Assembly: GCA_965649825.1 (NCBI GenBank) | Contig: OZ287702.1 | Span: 248,001-312,000, forward strand | Direction: 5' to 3' | Length of the DNA: 64,000 nt | Origin: Penicillus capitatus | Taxonomy: Eukaryota > Chlorophyta | Part shown: in pieces, positions 10,467 to 20,721 of the stretch | Numbering within the stretch: position 1 is the stretch's first letter | Layout: every line of letters begins with the position of its first letter | The notes under the pieces: generated by a model | What the model saw: the letters and a program-made list of their open reading frames with translations, nothing else | The model's database searches: none | What the model was told of the DNA's origin: nothing | Program-made: the position numbers and the translations under genes

Positions 10467-12710
10467 CTACGATCCGAATACACGAGTCCCTGAAGGCGCA
10501 TGGATCTCTCCTTCAGACTTCAACTGCTGCTGCTGCTGCTGAAGCTTCTGACGAACAGACATCAAGATCTTTCCCAGATGGTTCTCTCCTTGGCCGTCAA
10601 TACCGCAACCCCAGAAGGCGTCATGTGGTGAGTCTTCGATGATGATGCTGTCTGCTGTCGACAGAAGCATGTTTCTGGCACCCTCGTGGGACTGGAACTT
10701 TGCCAGATTGGCCTCGAACATCACCTCCACTCGCTTTTCTGTCCAGTCTTGTCTCAACAGAGAGGGCTGTTCGCGTGTTATACGTCTTCCGATCTTGGCA
10801 GCTTCTTCAGGACTGGTGCTCTCTTTTATCTGCTGCCGAATTCTTCTTGCCAGGGGATCGTCGACACCTTCGTCACGCACGAGCATGAGATGTCCCGTTT
10901 GAGATTCAAAGAGGAACACCTGCAAATTTCTGTGCCTGGTAGTAATGTTCTACTGAGGGCCACAGTTCACTGTCTTCGTCCAGAGAAGAAGGGAGTTTTC
11001 CATGAGGCCCCACACCGGAGTACGTGACAATGGGATAGACAGAAAAATTAGAAAACACGCCCCATTCGTCCCAGGACTTAAAGAATTTGATGATCGCGTT
11101 TTGAGAATTCGTGGATGTTGGCATCTGCGTCCGAAGGAAAGAAGGCTTATGTGTAGTCACACTTTCATGTTGGGTCGATATCTGGTCCACTGCATCGGCC
11201 AACGAGAGCAACCCTCCTGAAGAAGGAAGATATCCTGTCAGCATCACATCTGGACCGACCTGCACGCACATCCATTCTGCTTGTACAGCAATATATGTCC
11301 TGAAGATAATGGCGGCGTTCGACCTTTTGAATGTCCATATGTGAAATTTGAACCGCCTGCGTCATCTCCACGAATCCAAGTTCCCCACAGGGATTGGGTG
11401 CTCTGCAGCCTCCAATGATCTTGGGAGACACAAAAGCCATAACCTTGTGAATGGCCCCCGAAGCAATTGCAGGTGCTGCCAGTGTTCCTCCGCATTCCCA
11501 CAGCACTTGCATAAATCCGCGTTCATAACAGTAATCCGCCACGTGACTGGGTGATAGAAAATCAAATTCAACGACGTCGATTCCTTTGTCTCTCAGTTCC
11601 GCTTGAAACGAAGGTCGGGCTCCGCGCTGTGTCATGACAATGGTTGGCGCTTTATCTAGGTTCCAGAGATTGGCATCGGATGGGAGGTCCATGGTTCTGG
11701 ACATCACAATTCGCGTCGGAGAGAAGCCCTCTTCGCGACGCGTTGTGAGATTTGGATTGTCGGTGCGGACGGTGTTGCCACCCACGATGACAGCATCCGA
11801 GATCGCTCGTGTGGCAAAGACTCTCTGTCGGGCAATGGGAGAACTGACCCATCCGGCATGTCCTGTCGATGCTGCAATCTTTCCGTCCAATGTCATCGCG
11901 TACTTTAGCAAAGATAACGGTTTATGCGTCACCACACGATGCAGCAATGCCTCATTTGTCTGCAGGCACTCCATCTCTACTTCTTGGATCTCTGCTTCTG
12001 AAGCGTGGCATGGAGCAATACCCAGAACAGCCACATCAATGCCTCGTTCTTTCAACGCCTGGTAAAGGCGTTTCGTCAGGAGGAAAGACAAGATGAAGGG
12101 ATGACCTTGACGGCGCCATGTCTGAGGTGTGGCATAGGATGAAGCATTCCGATGACAACGCGTTGTACCCCTGCTTCAGCCAGAGCCTTGACAGAAAGCA
12201 CACCTCCTTCGACATCTCCAGGCTCTAAGTTCAGATAGGCCGTGCATCCAAGTGCATCGATTGAGGCAGCAGCCTGACATTCAGCCGAGACCGTCCCCTG
12301 ATTCCAGTCAAGCAGTTTACCTCCATGCTGAAATGGCAGAAGGAGAGACACCTGTGCGCGTTGGTGTGTTTCGACAAGAATATTGCCATCCGAATGCACG
12401 ACCACGCAGCCAGAATACGGATGTGGTTGAAAAAGACCTATCCATGAAATCAATAATAGCCACGTGCTACGATTCAAAGACATTAGGACCTTCAGATTTC
12501 TTAGCGACCAGACTCGCTTGCTTGAGAAACTTCAGATCCCTTCCTGCAAGGGCCAAAACGACTACTTTATGACAGCGCAGAGGTTCTTTGGTGAACCTGA
12601 GATAGAAGAGGAATGGGAGTTTGTGTTTATCGCCGCCACCTATAAATGCAAAGAGGGTTCTTCAGTGTCCGTTGCGTCTGGTCAAATCTTGTTGCCGCAC
12701 AGACACGCAT
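10467..12710 (-). CDS. PYRR-type riboflavin reductase fused to NADAR N-glycosidase
   Basis: Three-part protein as in the plant PYRR family. First, a RibD-like deaminase fold (PHPYSGCVVV, then SAEC, then LEPGDVEGG): the zinc-binding H and C residues of HAE and PCxxxxxxxxC are lost, so this part is probably inactive. Second, the RibD C-terminal reductase (SLLKYAMTLDGKIA, GWVSSPIAR, DAVIVGGNTVRTDNP, QVLWECGGTLAAP, KIIGG). Third, a NADAR/COG3236 domain (GVFSNFS, WPSVEHYYQAQKFAG, WTEKRVEVMFEANLAKF, FWGCGIDGQGENHLG), which in plants removes reactive riboflavin intermediates. Exons join across short introns, including one after GAVK (46 nt). The start ATG at 12710 is inferred by joining a 5' exon across a 43-nt intron. 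The N-terminus could act as a plastid transit peptide, but this is not clear. Confidence 0.88.
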
Positions 12711-13183
12711 CGTCTTGGCCACGTTGAACGCAGAATGCCGCTTGACGCATTCCGATTCAGAAAGGCTGCTTTTTCACGTGGCAGTATCGAAAAGCGTCGA
12801 TTGTGGTGCAGCAACATGCGTTCGATGACGACGAAATGAAAGTCAACCCACAGTCCTTCTAACAGATGTCACCAAAAAGATGTAAAACGATCAGACGGCG
12901 TCCAACAGTTATAGAGTCAAGAAACTGGCTCTACTGTTTTTAGAAGAAGTTAGTGCGTCACACGTTCTCACTCTTTTGTCGATTCCTTCAACAACCGAGC
13001 ACTGACCGAAGACGTGTGTTCGCGTGCAGTTTCTGTCCGTTGTTGTCATGCGCGAGGTTGGATCTGAGTACGATCTGTTGCTTTCTCATTTTGGCTTCTG
13101 TTGTTCGCTTTAGCCAAAAAGCGGCTTTGTTTTTTCTCGTCGTGATGTGACGTTTGCTTCATTCCGTTGACAGCGTTGGTGTG
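12711..13183. other. Intergenic between divergent PYRR and GAR1 genes
   Basis: About 470 bp. Open frames here are short and lack domains. Contains a C/T-rich tract (about 12966-13120) just upstream of GAR1. Extra 5' exons of the PYRR gene could lie here. Confidence 0.4.
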
Positions 13184-13851
13184 ATGAGCTTCGGCCGAGG
13201 AGGCAGACGCGGACGTTTTGGAGGACGTGGTGGAGGAGGACGTTTTGGAAGCAATGATCCTCCAGAATACGTCATCGAGCTTGGCGTCTTCGAACATCCC
13301 TGTGAGGGAGAGGCCGTCTGCAAACTCGTGTGCGACAAAGTACTGTCCAGCAGTTAACGATCTCTCCCCCCTCAAGAACACCCATTGTCTTCATCCCAGA
13401 TTCCATATTTTAATGCGCCGATCTTCCAAGAGAACAAAGTCCACATTGGGAGGGTGGACGAGATCTTCGGACTCATAAAGTCTCCTGTACGACACGCACT
13501 GTGTGTGAATGACTGACTAGAACACACGTCTGGTTTCAGTTCTTTACAGTGAAGTTCAACGAGGGTCTGGTGGCGACGTCGTATCAAGTGGGGCATAAAT
13601 TCTATACTGATCCCAACAAGCTATTGCCATTGGAGCGGTTTCTACCGCCTCCTCCCGGCAGCAAACCTGCTTTCTTCGGTGGAAGAGGCAGAGGTGGACG
13701 AGGTGCTTTCTCTACCATTAAGCATCACCCATGTATAGATCTCTTGTGTTTTTCTACAGGAGGTGGACGCGGTGGCAGGAGAGGCGGATTCGGTGGCAGA
13801 GGATTTCGTGGAAGAGGTAGAGGAGGTGGCAGAGGAGGACGCAGATTCTAA
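13184..13851 (+). CDS. GAR1: H/ACA snoRNP protein GAR1
   Basis: RNA-binding subunit of H/ACA ribonucleoproteins that make pseudouridine in rRNA and snRNA. It starts with a glycine-arginine (GAR) domain, then [20 protein letters not shown] and CKLVCDK. Exon 2 begins [20 protein letters not shown], and exon 3 has [36 protein letters not shown] fourth exon adds a second GAR domain to the stop. This is the full family architecture. Three GT-AG introns of about 50-65 nt. It lies next to uL5, whose last intron seems to carry an H/ACA RNA. Confidence 0.95.
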
Positions 13852-14007
13852 GATGTAAGACTAGAGTGTAATCGCGTCGAGGGACCAATCATTGCACATT
13901 TGACATCGACATCGCATGATGCCCAACAGACGGGTTTGGTGAAATGACGTCATTAACGTCGATCGTCGCTCGTTCTTCGGCCGCCATTTCGAAGAGGTTC
14001 ATCGAAG
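13852..14007. other. Short intergenic gap
   Basis: About 155 bp between two plus-strand genes. Must hold the uL5 promoter; no clear TATA box seen. Confidence 0.5.
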
Positions 14008-14999
14008 ATGGTCGAACACGACGGAGTTTCGCACAGATCTCACTCTTTTCCGAGAAAAGACATTTCTTTAGGCGAAGAAGGGTAACAATGTCATGCGCGA
14101 TATCCGAGTGCATAAACTCGTTCTCAATATCTGCGTTGGCGAATCGGGTGACCGACTTCAGAAGGCAGCAAAGGTCGAAGAAAGTGTGACCATCCAAGAT
14201 CACGCTTATATGTCACATCAGGTCTTGGAGCAACTCACGGGGCAGACGCCAAAGTATGGAAGTGCCAGATACACAGTTCGTACCTTCGCCATTCGAAGAA
14301 ACGAAAAGATCTCGACTTATGTCACCGTTCAAGGAGCCAAAGCACTACAGATCCTGGTTCGGCCAATCTCACTCTTTCTATCGTGTAAGAGATCTGTCTT
14401 GTCTAGGAAGCTGGACTGAAAGTGAAAGAGTACGAGCTTCTGCGAGGCAACTTCTCCAATACCGGCTGCTTTGGTCTCCCCTTTCACCATCACTCTTTAT
14501 CTACGACTATGCTATTCTTTAGGTTTCGGCATCACGGAGCACATCGATCTGGGAATTAAGTACGATCCGTCGACGGGCATTTTTGGCGAGAATCTCACTC
14601 TTTTTTTCATACCTTACGAAACGGTCGGGTTCTTAGGAATGGATTTCTTCTGTGTCTTGGAGAGACCTGGATACCGAATCACTAGACGACGACGCTGCAA
14701 GAGCAAACTTGGTTATCCACACCGAGTCCACAAAGAAGATGCCATCAAGTGGTAAGCCTCTTCTCTAAATGACGTGCGCCGCCAATTGGTATCTGGATGG
14801 ACGACGGACTTCTCTCATCTGTTCTCATAAGAATTGGCAATAGTAATCGTGCATAGCGACGTGCGATTGTCTTCTGATGACTCCTGCATTACTGTTTTTG
14901 CACGCACAGTTTCATTTCTGCCTCCCTAACCGTTGCTGCGTGTTTGGATTCAGGTTTCAGACGAAGTTCGAAGGAATTGTTCTGGCAAAGAGTCGTTGA
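14008..14999 (+). CDS. RPL11: 60S ribosomal protein uL5 (RPL11)
   Basis: Large-subunit protein contacting 5S rRNA. Exon 1 is a six-codon leader (MVEHDG). The following exons give [20 protein letters not shown] then [114 protein letters not shown] and the end [16 protein letters not shown]. All match the family in order. Six introns are seen; four carry CTCACTCTTT or a close variant (14038, 14367, 14491, 14593). The intron 14586-14636 begins GC. The last intron (14752-14953) is 202 nt, four times the local norm, and holds the snoRNA candidate. Confidence 0.95.
14772..14911 (+). ncRNA. Candidate H/ACA box snoRNA in the uL5 intron
   Basis: Lies within the unusually long last intron of uL5. First hairpin: GCCAATT (14781-14787) pairs with AATTGGC (14832-14838). 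It is followed directly by ATAGTA (14840-14845), which fits the H box ANANNA. Second hairpin: CGTGCA (14848-14853) pairs with TGCACG (14899-14904). ACA follows at 14906-14908, three bases before the presumed 3' end at 14911. The hairpin-H-hairpin-ACA order and size of about 140 nt fit the class. Pocket guide sequences and the target uridine were not worked out. Confidence 0.6.
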
Positions 15000-15057
15000 A
15001 TGAGATAGGAGGTGCGATGCAAACATCGTTTGCCATGAAGCTGAACGCTTGGACGAA

Positions 15058-16016
15058 TCAGTCCTGCAATTCCTCTAATTCCACGATTCCACACATTTTC
15101 TCATCTTGTCCAAAATAAACGCCACTCAGCACAATGAGTAGATTGAGCCGCGAGAGAATTCCGCATTCTGCCAACTGCCTTTGCCCCTCGCCGTTCAGAG
15201 CCGACCACTTCTTCGCATAGCTGGCTCTAAGATGTGAGCAGTGCTTGAAGAGAGAGCGCAGAATGGCCGCAGAAGAATCATGCAATGGCCGATGAATTCT
15301 CGAGAGAAGTGCATAGAGCCAATAACAACGCACATCACTCACCGCCTCCATCCCCTTCAATTTCAAAAAAGCTGCGATATGTGCCTTTGCAGATCGAAGA
15401 GCCGCCACCTACACAGTCCTTCAAAAATGTGTGCGAGAGTGCAGTGCTTCACCTGGTCCAACGCTGCAATGCGCTCCATTTCTGGTGGAATCTCCATCTG
15501 AACACACTCCAAACCAGAATCGCCACCAGGATCATGCCGTTCCCCATCTTCAGTAGGATTCAATACCAAAGGCACTCCCATGGCGATCTCGGCTTCATTC
15601 TCGTATACTCTACACAACGTCGGGCACGTCAACTGTATCGATGTGTTTGGTCATGACGGACGTCTCGAAGTGTTTATGCAAGACGTGAAAATCTTTCAGT
15701 GTTTGTAGCGTCCAGGCCGTTGTCGGTTGACAGAATCTTGGCGCCTCTGCCACGGACTTCACACGTGGCACATAAGATGTTTGCCTCTCTTCGAATTGTC
15801 GCGTATCGATCTCAGAGCGCGTCACCTGTTCACATCTCGTAGCTTCCCAACTGCACCGCCACAGTGTCATGACCCATTCGATATTTCCTGCACGCACCGA
15901 ACGCGTTTGAGGTACTCTTCTGCCGTCTGGGGCGTCTCGATGTCCCAATCGGGTTCGCCATCTGGAACAGGCAAGGCCTGATGCGATCCGAGATGTGTTC
16001 CGCGTCCTTCTGACAT
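15058..16016 (-). CDS. GEMIN2: Gemin2 / SIP1, SMN complex subunit
   Basis: Nuclear-cytoplasmic factor that helps load Sm proteins onto snRNAs. Start ATG at 16016. Exon 1 ends DIETPQTAEEYLKRVR and splices to WEATRCEQVTRSEID, the family signature of a YLxRVxxEA block. Later exons give TLQTLKDFHVLHKHFET, ALRSAKAHIAAFLKLKG, and YWLYALLSRIHRPLHD with LRASYAKKW and LNLLIVLSGVYFGQDE near the C-terminus. Five short exons, about 250 residues, close to the usual length. It ends 58 bp from the convergent end of uL5. Its presence fits the intron-rich genes here. Confidence 0.85.
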
Positions 16017-16037
16017 GGCGTAAAGGAGATAGATGTG

Positions 16038-17799
16038 TTACAATTGGATAAATCGTTCAGGAATGTCCCATTCGTCACGAAGCAAAGAAGCCATACGCTT
16101 GCCATGCTGACCCTGAAGAACGAGCTCTTGTTCTTTGACGCCTTTGTGAAAGATATCTTGTAGAGAGGTCGAACAGGCGAAGCGCTTTTGCACCGTGGAT
16201 GCCAGAAATTCTACATCGACCAAGAACGCTTCCAGTCCCGAAATACGTGTTTCAAATTTGTTCCCTGCACGCTTGGCGTGGCGAATCTGAATGTCCGGCA
16301 ACGTCCCTTTCTTCAAAATCTGCACCAACGAACATCAGATGATCATTTATGTCACTCGAAAAAGAGTGACCTCGAGGGGACCCCGGGAAATACGGAACTG
16401 ACGATGCATTCGCTTCATGGCCGCTTCTCTGAGCTGAGCTTTTGGCCAATACTCTGCCATCTTCTCATCCTTCTTAAGCAGTCCTTTGAAAAGGGCCTCT
16501 CCGAGAACACGATCGATGACAACATGCTGTTTGTCTGGGATCCCTTGATCGAGTTGAGCATGTTGGACATAGCGGAGAGCGACTTCGGATGCCTCTTTCT
16601 TTGACAGAACACAACCTGGCTTGAGTCCAATCTGGACCAGAAGCTGACGGAGCTCGCGGCCCATTCTGTACACCTCTTCGATGCGAAGTCCACTCGATGT
16701 ATCCTCCGTTTTTGGTTGAGACACACGATGTGTTGCATAGGTGCGGAACTCAGTGTACAGATGATGTTGTCTGTGGATGCCTGTGATGACGGTCTCGTTT
16801 GAGTACTTATCAACAATGACAGTAATCAGAGGATTGTTTCCGTCTGCCAAAACCTGCAAGAATTTCGAGAGCTTCTTGTACGAACTCAGCTTCGCATCGA
16901 TGTGGACACCGGGTTGCCTACTCAAATATCTGTGATCGGCAAAAGCCCAAAAGTGCACACGGGGCTGACTTGTATGGTAGCATATGTTTAATCCAGAGCT
17001 CTCCTGCGGCCAGAGGAAGATCGTCGTCCTTCACGCTTTTGTGCAGCGCTTGGAGAAAACACCGCTGCAGGAGATCATCCATTTCTGCCTGTTGTTGCTC
17101 AGGACTCAGTTCCGCTGGCGTCTCCTCTGACGATTCTTCCTTGGCTGGGTCCTCTGAGGGTATTTCCTCGTCGTCTTTGTTTTCACTGTCTTCTATTGGT
17201 TGCTCTGGACAGATGATGGCGGCAGTAAATCCTGGATTTGGTGGATGCATTTCTTCGTAGTGCACTGTCATCAGGTCTCCATAGTAATGGATAATGTCGA
17301 CGAGCTTTCCCTTTCCTGAAGTGCCTTCCGAGGCCTCGATGGAGCTCATGGCGGCGCGGCCAATGGCAAAGGGATAGGGGTTGCCAGGGACAAAGAGTGA
17401 CACCAGGGTTCCACGCAGAAATCCTTCTTGGAACGGCATTTTGGCACCAGGCAGCATCAAATCCGCGCCTCCCAGTATAAACTTTGACACCGAAAAATGC
17501 TTCAAGACGATCATTGGCAGCAACTGAGGCATTTGCCACAAGACTGGAAGACAGGGAATGACGCCATCGTTCTTTGACAGCTCGAGGGCGAAAGGCAGGC
17601 CATCGAACAAGTAAAGATGTCCTCTATGGGGTGCCTTAATCCTCGCGACGGTGCACTCGCCTGACTTCAGCGGGAAAACGAGTTCCAATCGATCCTCCGT
17701 GAAGCGAGGATACAAGCGCTGTAGAGTTGCCTTCAGCTTTTTGCGGTCCTTCCCCGAAACTTTGTTCTCGGCGTCTATCGTGAAGTGTTTCTGAAACAT
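16038..17799 (-). CDS. EIF2D: Translation initiation factor eIF2D (ligatin)
   Basis: Non-canonical factor that brings tRNA to the ribosome and helps recycle 40S subunits. N-terminal DUF1947/PUA part: FQKHFTIDAENKVSGKDRKK, then YLFDGLPFALEL, LGGADLMLPGAKMPF, FAIGRAAMSS. An acidic linker follows (rich in E, about residues 205-245), then MDDLLQRCFLQALHKSVKDD, the SWIB/MDM2-like KLSSYKKLSKFLQVLADG block, and the C-terminal SUI1 domain (KRAGNKFETRISGLEAFLVD, ending DEWDIPERFIQL). Exons join across the intron 16320-16381, which holds a hairpin. Stop 22 bp from the Gemin2 start on the same strand. Divergent from POC5, 57 bp between start codons. Confidence 0.93.
16351..16370 (+). repeat. Hairpin inside the eIF2D intron
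   Basis: GTCACTC (16351-16357), six-base loop, GAGTGAC (16364-16370), within intron 16320-16381. On the transcribed strand it reads GTCACTC-TTTTTC-GAGTGAC, close to the NF-YB intron hairpin. Confidence 0.8.
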
Positions 17800-17856
17800 C
17801 CTGATGAGACTGACTCCTCAGTAAGCGAGCCCTGGAGTACGTGATGGATACAACTA

Positions 17857-18975
17857 ATGCGCGTATCCATTGAATCATGCACATTCTTCTCGGGCTCACT
17901 CGAGTGCTTGTTGTCAAACGAGCCCATGTCTTTGAACGAACCATCCGCCTCTTTGTCTCCATCGCCGTCGACAGACGATTTCGATCGTCCAACGGTGTCT
18001 CTAGCAGACGTCGTGAGCAACGACGACGACGACGACGACGACCAAATGTCGTCCGAACGGCCGAAAGATGATGACGCTTCTTTCCCTGAAGACGCAGCGG
18101 CCACTACGGCGGCGAAAGACCGAATGGCTTTGCGCAATGCATATGGCGATCGGACAAAGCGTCAAGAAAAACTGACCTTGGAGGATTGCGTCGATATGGA
18201 TGTTGACGTGCTGACGACGGTGTTAGAGCGGAGCTTTCATTCACTCAAACGCGATACCCTTGAATTTTTTGTCGACGCAAGAACGCGTTTCAAATCCCGT
18301 GCACTTCACGAACTGAGCCAAGAGCGTCGCGTTGCCGAGCGCAAAGAACATGCAAAGAACGCAGAGGTTGAATTGCTCAGTCAAGAGCTCAAGGAAGAGA
18401 AGGGACGAACAGAAAGGCTAATCTCAGCCATGAGTCGAATGGCTGAAGCTGTGGGTTCTGCCCATCGACGAAAGCACTCCTATCGCGTCGTGCTCACCAT
18501 TTATCACGCATGGGTCTCCTTTGCAAAGAGCGAAAAGGCTGCGAAACACAAAATGGAAAAAGCCTGGCGCTACTATTGCGATACCCGTCTGAAACGACGT
18601 GCATTGGTTCAGTGGGTCGAACATGTCCGAGAGCAGATCCGAACGTGCGCGAGAGAACGTTTTCAGGCGAAACTGGATGTCGCTCGATCCGCGCTCGAGA
18701 ATCAGTACAGTCAGAAATGCGCGGCACTGGAGGAGGAGAATAGCAACTTACGGGAGAAACTGAAAACAGAGAGCGAAATGCGAACAAAACTGGAAGAAGA
18801 TATGCAACAGGCATTTATGCGAGGGGTATGCGCCTTGAATATGGAAGCATTGTCTGTGATGAAACGTGGAATGCCTCCAAATGAGAAGCATCCGTTCCTC
18901 AGTGCGACAGATCTTGTCTCGCCGACGGAGGCAGTCCACGAATCCGATCGCTCTCCTGCTGCTCAGGAATCTTGA
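17857..18975 (+). CDS. POC5: Centriolar protein POC5 homologue
   Basis: Single-exon gene of 372 residues. The N-terminal third is acidic and serine-rich with a D8 run (about residues 55-62). The middle is coiled coil with Sfi1-like, centrin-binding W motifs (TIYHAWVSFAKSEKAAKHKM, RALVQWVEHV). The C-terminal block AFMRGVCALNMEALSVMKRG is the hallmark of POC5, a luminal centriole protein needed for centriole elongation and stability. ATG at 17857 gives the longest frame; ATG at 17926 is also possible. It faces eIF2D across a 57-bp divergent promoter. The lack of introns is unusual here. Confidence 0.85.
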   Translation: MRVSIESCTFFSGSLECLLSNEPMSLNEPSASLSPSPSTDDFDRPTVSLADVVSNDDDDDDDQMSSERPKDDDASFPEDAAATTAAKDRMALRNAYGDRTKRQEKLTLEDCVDMDVDVLTTVLERSFHSLKRDTLEFFVDARTRFKSRALHELSQERRVAERKEHAKNAEVELLSQELKEEKGRTERLISAMSRMAEAVGSAHRRKHSYRVVLTIYHAWVSFAKSEKAAKHKMEKAWRYYCDTRLKRRALVQWVEHVREQIRTCARERFQAKLDVARSALENQYSQKCAALEEENSNLREKLKTESEMRTKLEEDMQQAFMRGVCALNMEALSVMKRGMPPNEKHPFLSATDLVSPTEAVHESDRSPAAQES

Positions 18976-19513
18976 ACAGACGGACGGTATTCGATAAAAC
19001 TGCTTGCGCACGTTAAACAGATCGTTGGTGATACTTGTATGAGAGAACGTTTTGGAGATTACGGCATACTCAGGCGGAATCGAATCTGTCCAAACGCGAT
19101 CGTTATTGACCTCTGCTTGAGATCTTGCGTGCGAACCGCCTGTAGAGTTACCGATATCGTATGCTACGTCACATTGGCGCTGAAGTCATAACAAGAGTCG
19201 ATCCGGCCTACTGCAGGCACTGTTGGTCGTCTTTTAATGGGCAAGTCGTGTATCGAATCGTGTGAATTCGTCTACATAGTGTTTTGGTTCGCGGATGCCT
19301 CAGTTGTGCTTTCTGGCGTGTGCTCGTCAATCGTAAATGCATTGCGTGGCAGTTTGACGTCGTGTTCGATATCCTCTATAGGCCGCCTGCACTTTGATGG
19401 CCGCCTTTTCTTTTGAAAGCACTTCCGTGTTTGTTGAATCTTTGGACGAATCTGCGTTTCGCTTCCTGCATCTTACAACTTAGCGTGACACATCCCCGTT
19501 CAGAAAGGCAATC
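18976..19513. other. 540 bp without a recognised gene
   Basis: Lies between the converging ends of POC5 and NME5. No open frame of note and no RNA gene recognised. The base composition is mixed. Confidence 0.5.
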
Positions 19514-20344
19514 TCACTCTGGATCGACATTCAAGATGTGATCAGCCGTTATGGCTCCCGCAAAAGAGCTATGTCCTCCGTTGCTGGCAGAGCGGAAACT
19601 GTTTTCTGGCTTCTTGGGATTGTTGGCAATCAGCCATTCTCCGAGATAACGAATGGCGTCATGTTCATTGCCCGTCGGTTTCTTTTTTGCTAATGCGGTG
19701 AGACCCTCTAGCAGAACCGTGTCCAGTTTCTGTCCGACGCTTTGACGCGCGTTCAGGATATGCGTTCCGACGACGGCATCGTCGGACGACGGGATATCCG
19801 AAACGCTTTCGGGGAAAAAGAATCGAATCTCGCGTTGAGCCGATTGACAGGAATCGGAACCGTGGACGGCGTTGTACGTCCCGTCCGTTCCACAAGCCGC
19901 CCGAATACTACAGACCACAGCGACTCCGCCGTGCACTTCGTCAGGGATACCGAACCTTTGAGGGGCCTCTTTTCTGGCAGCAACCGAGTCGGTAGGACCC
20001 ATCAGTTCTCTCCATCTGCGAATGGCATCCTTTCGTGCGAGGATCATTGCCACAATGGGTCCACTGCTCATAAATTTGACAAGTTTGGTGTAGAAGGACC
20101 TCTCTTTGTGCTCGCGGTAGAAGTCTTCGGCATCTTGCGTCGTCAACTGAGCACATGATCGCACAGATGAAACGCGCATGGAATGGTGCGGTGTACTTAC
20201 TCGGAGTTCTTTGCGGCGGAGTATAGAGAAGCCGTCGCCCTCAATCCGACGAAGAATGTCGCGCGCGTGTCCCGCTCGGACGGCATCCGGCTTGATCAAT
20301 GCGAGCGTCTTCTCCATAAGTATGCGCATGTTATTTGAATGCAT
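19514..20344 (-). CDS. NME5: NME5 / radial spoke protein 23 (NDK-like with Dpy-30)
   Basis: Ciliary nucleoside diphosphate kinase-like protein. The start region reads MEKTLALIKPDAVRAGHARD, then after an intron LTTQDAEDFYREHKERSFY and GPIVAMILARKDAIRRWREL, MGPTDSVAARKEAP. A second intron of about 50 nt joins to SIRAACGTDGTYNAVHGSD, keeping the HG(S)D active-site region with its histidine. The C-terminal block LDTVLLEGLTALAKKKP and YLGEWLIANNPKKPE is a Dpy-30 dimerisation motif, the combination that defines NME5/RSP23 of radial spokes. Starts at 20344 or the inner ATG at about 20314. Divergent from Ku70. Confidence 0.92.
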   Translation of the reverse strand: MHSNNMRILMEKTLALIKPDAVRAGHARDILRRIEGDGFSILRRKELRVSTPHHSMRVSSVRSCAQLTTQDAEDFYREHKERSFYTKLVKFMSSGPIVAMILARKDAIRRWRELMGPTDSVAARKEAPQRFGIPDEVHGGVAVVCSIRAACGTDGTYNAVHGSDSCQSAQREIRFFFPESVSDIPSSDDAVVGTHILNARQSVGQKLDTVLLEGLTALAKKKPTGNEHDAIRYLGEWLIANNPKKPENSFRSASNGGHSSFAGAITADHILNVDPE

Positions 20345-20721
20345 GTGATTTGAATGTCAGCGAATTGTGCAGAGCGAGCGGAATAGGCGAAGATCCCGAA
20401 ACTGCACAAATTTCTACTAAGTATGGACGTTACCGTTGTTTCTCTGGACGGTTTTTCCGTCTATCCAACGCACGGTAAACCAAATCGAAGAGAAGAGAGC
20501 TCGTAAAAAATAGGCGAAGACATTTCCGACCAACTAAAAACGAACGTACTTCTTCGAAAGGACTGGAAAGAGGACAGCGAGGATCGAGATGACACGCACG
20601 CTCGGGCGGCTTGTGGATTTCGTATAGTCGGGTGTCCCCACAGATGACACGGAAATCGCAGCTCCTAATGGTTTGTAAATAGGACGACGGTCACGTCGTT
20701 TCGCATCGTCTTACCTGTTTG
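20345..20721. other. Divergent intergenic region NME5 / Ku70
   Basis: About 375 bp between two start codons. No coding frame seen. Presumed to hold both promoters; no clear TATA box recognised. Confidence 0.5.

Noticed and set aside
10528-10545. GCT/CTG repeat as a regulatory microsatellite
   Set aside because: It encodes the short Q run in the PYRR C-terminal tail and is of ordinary length.
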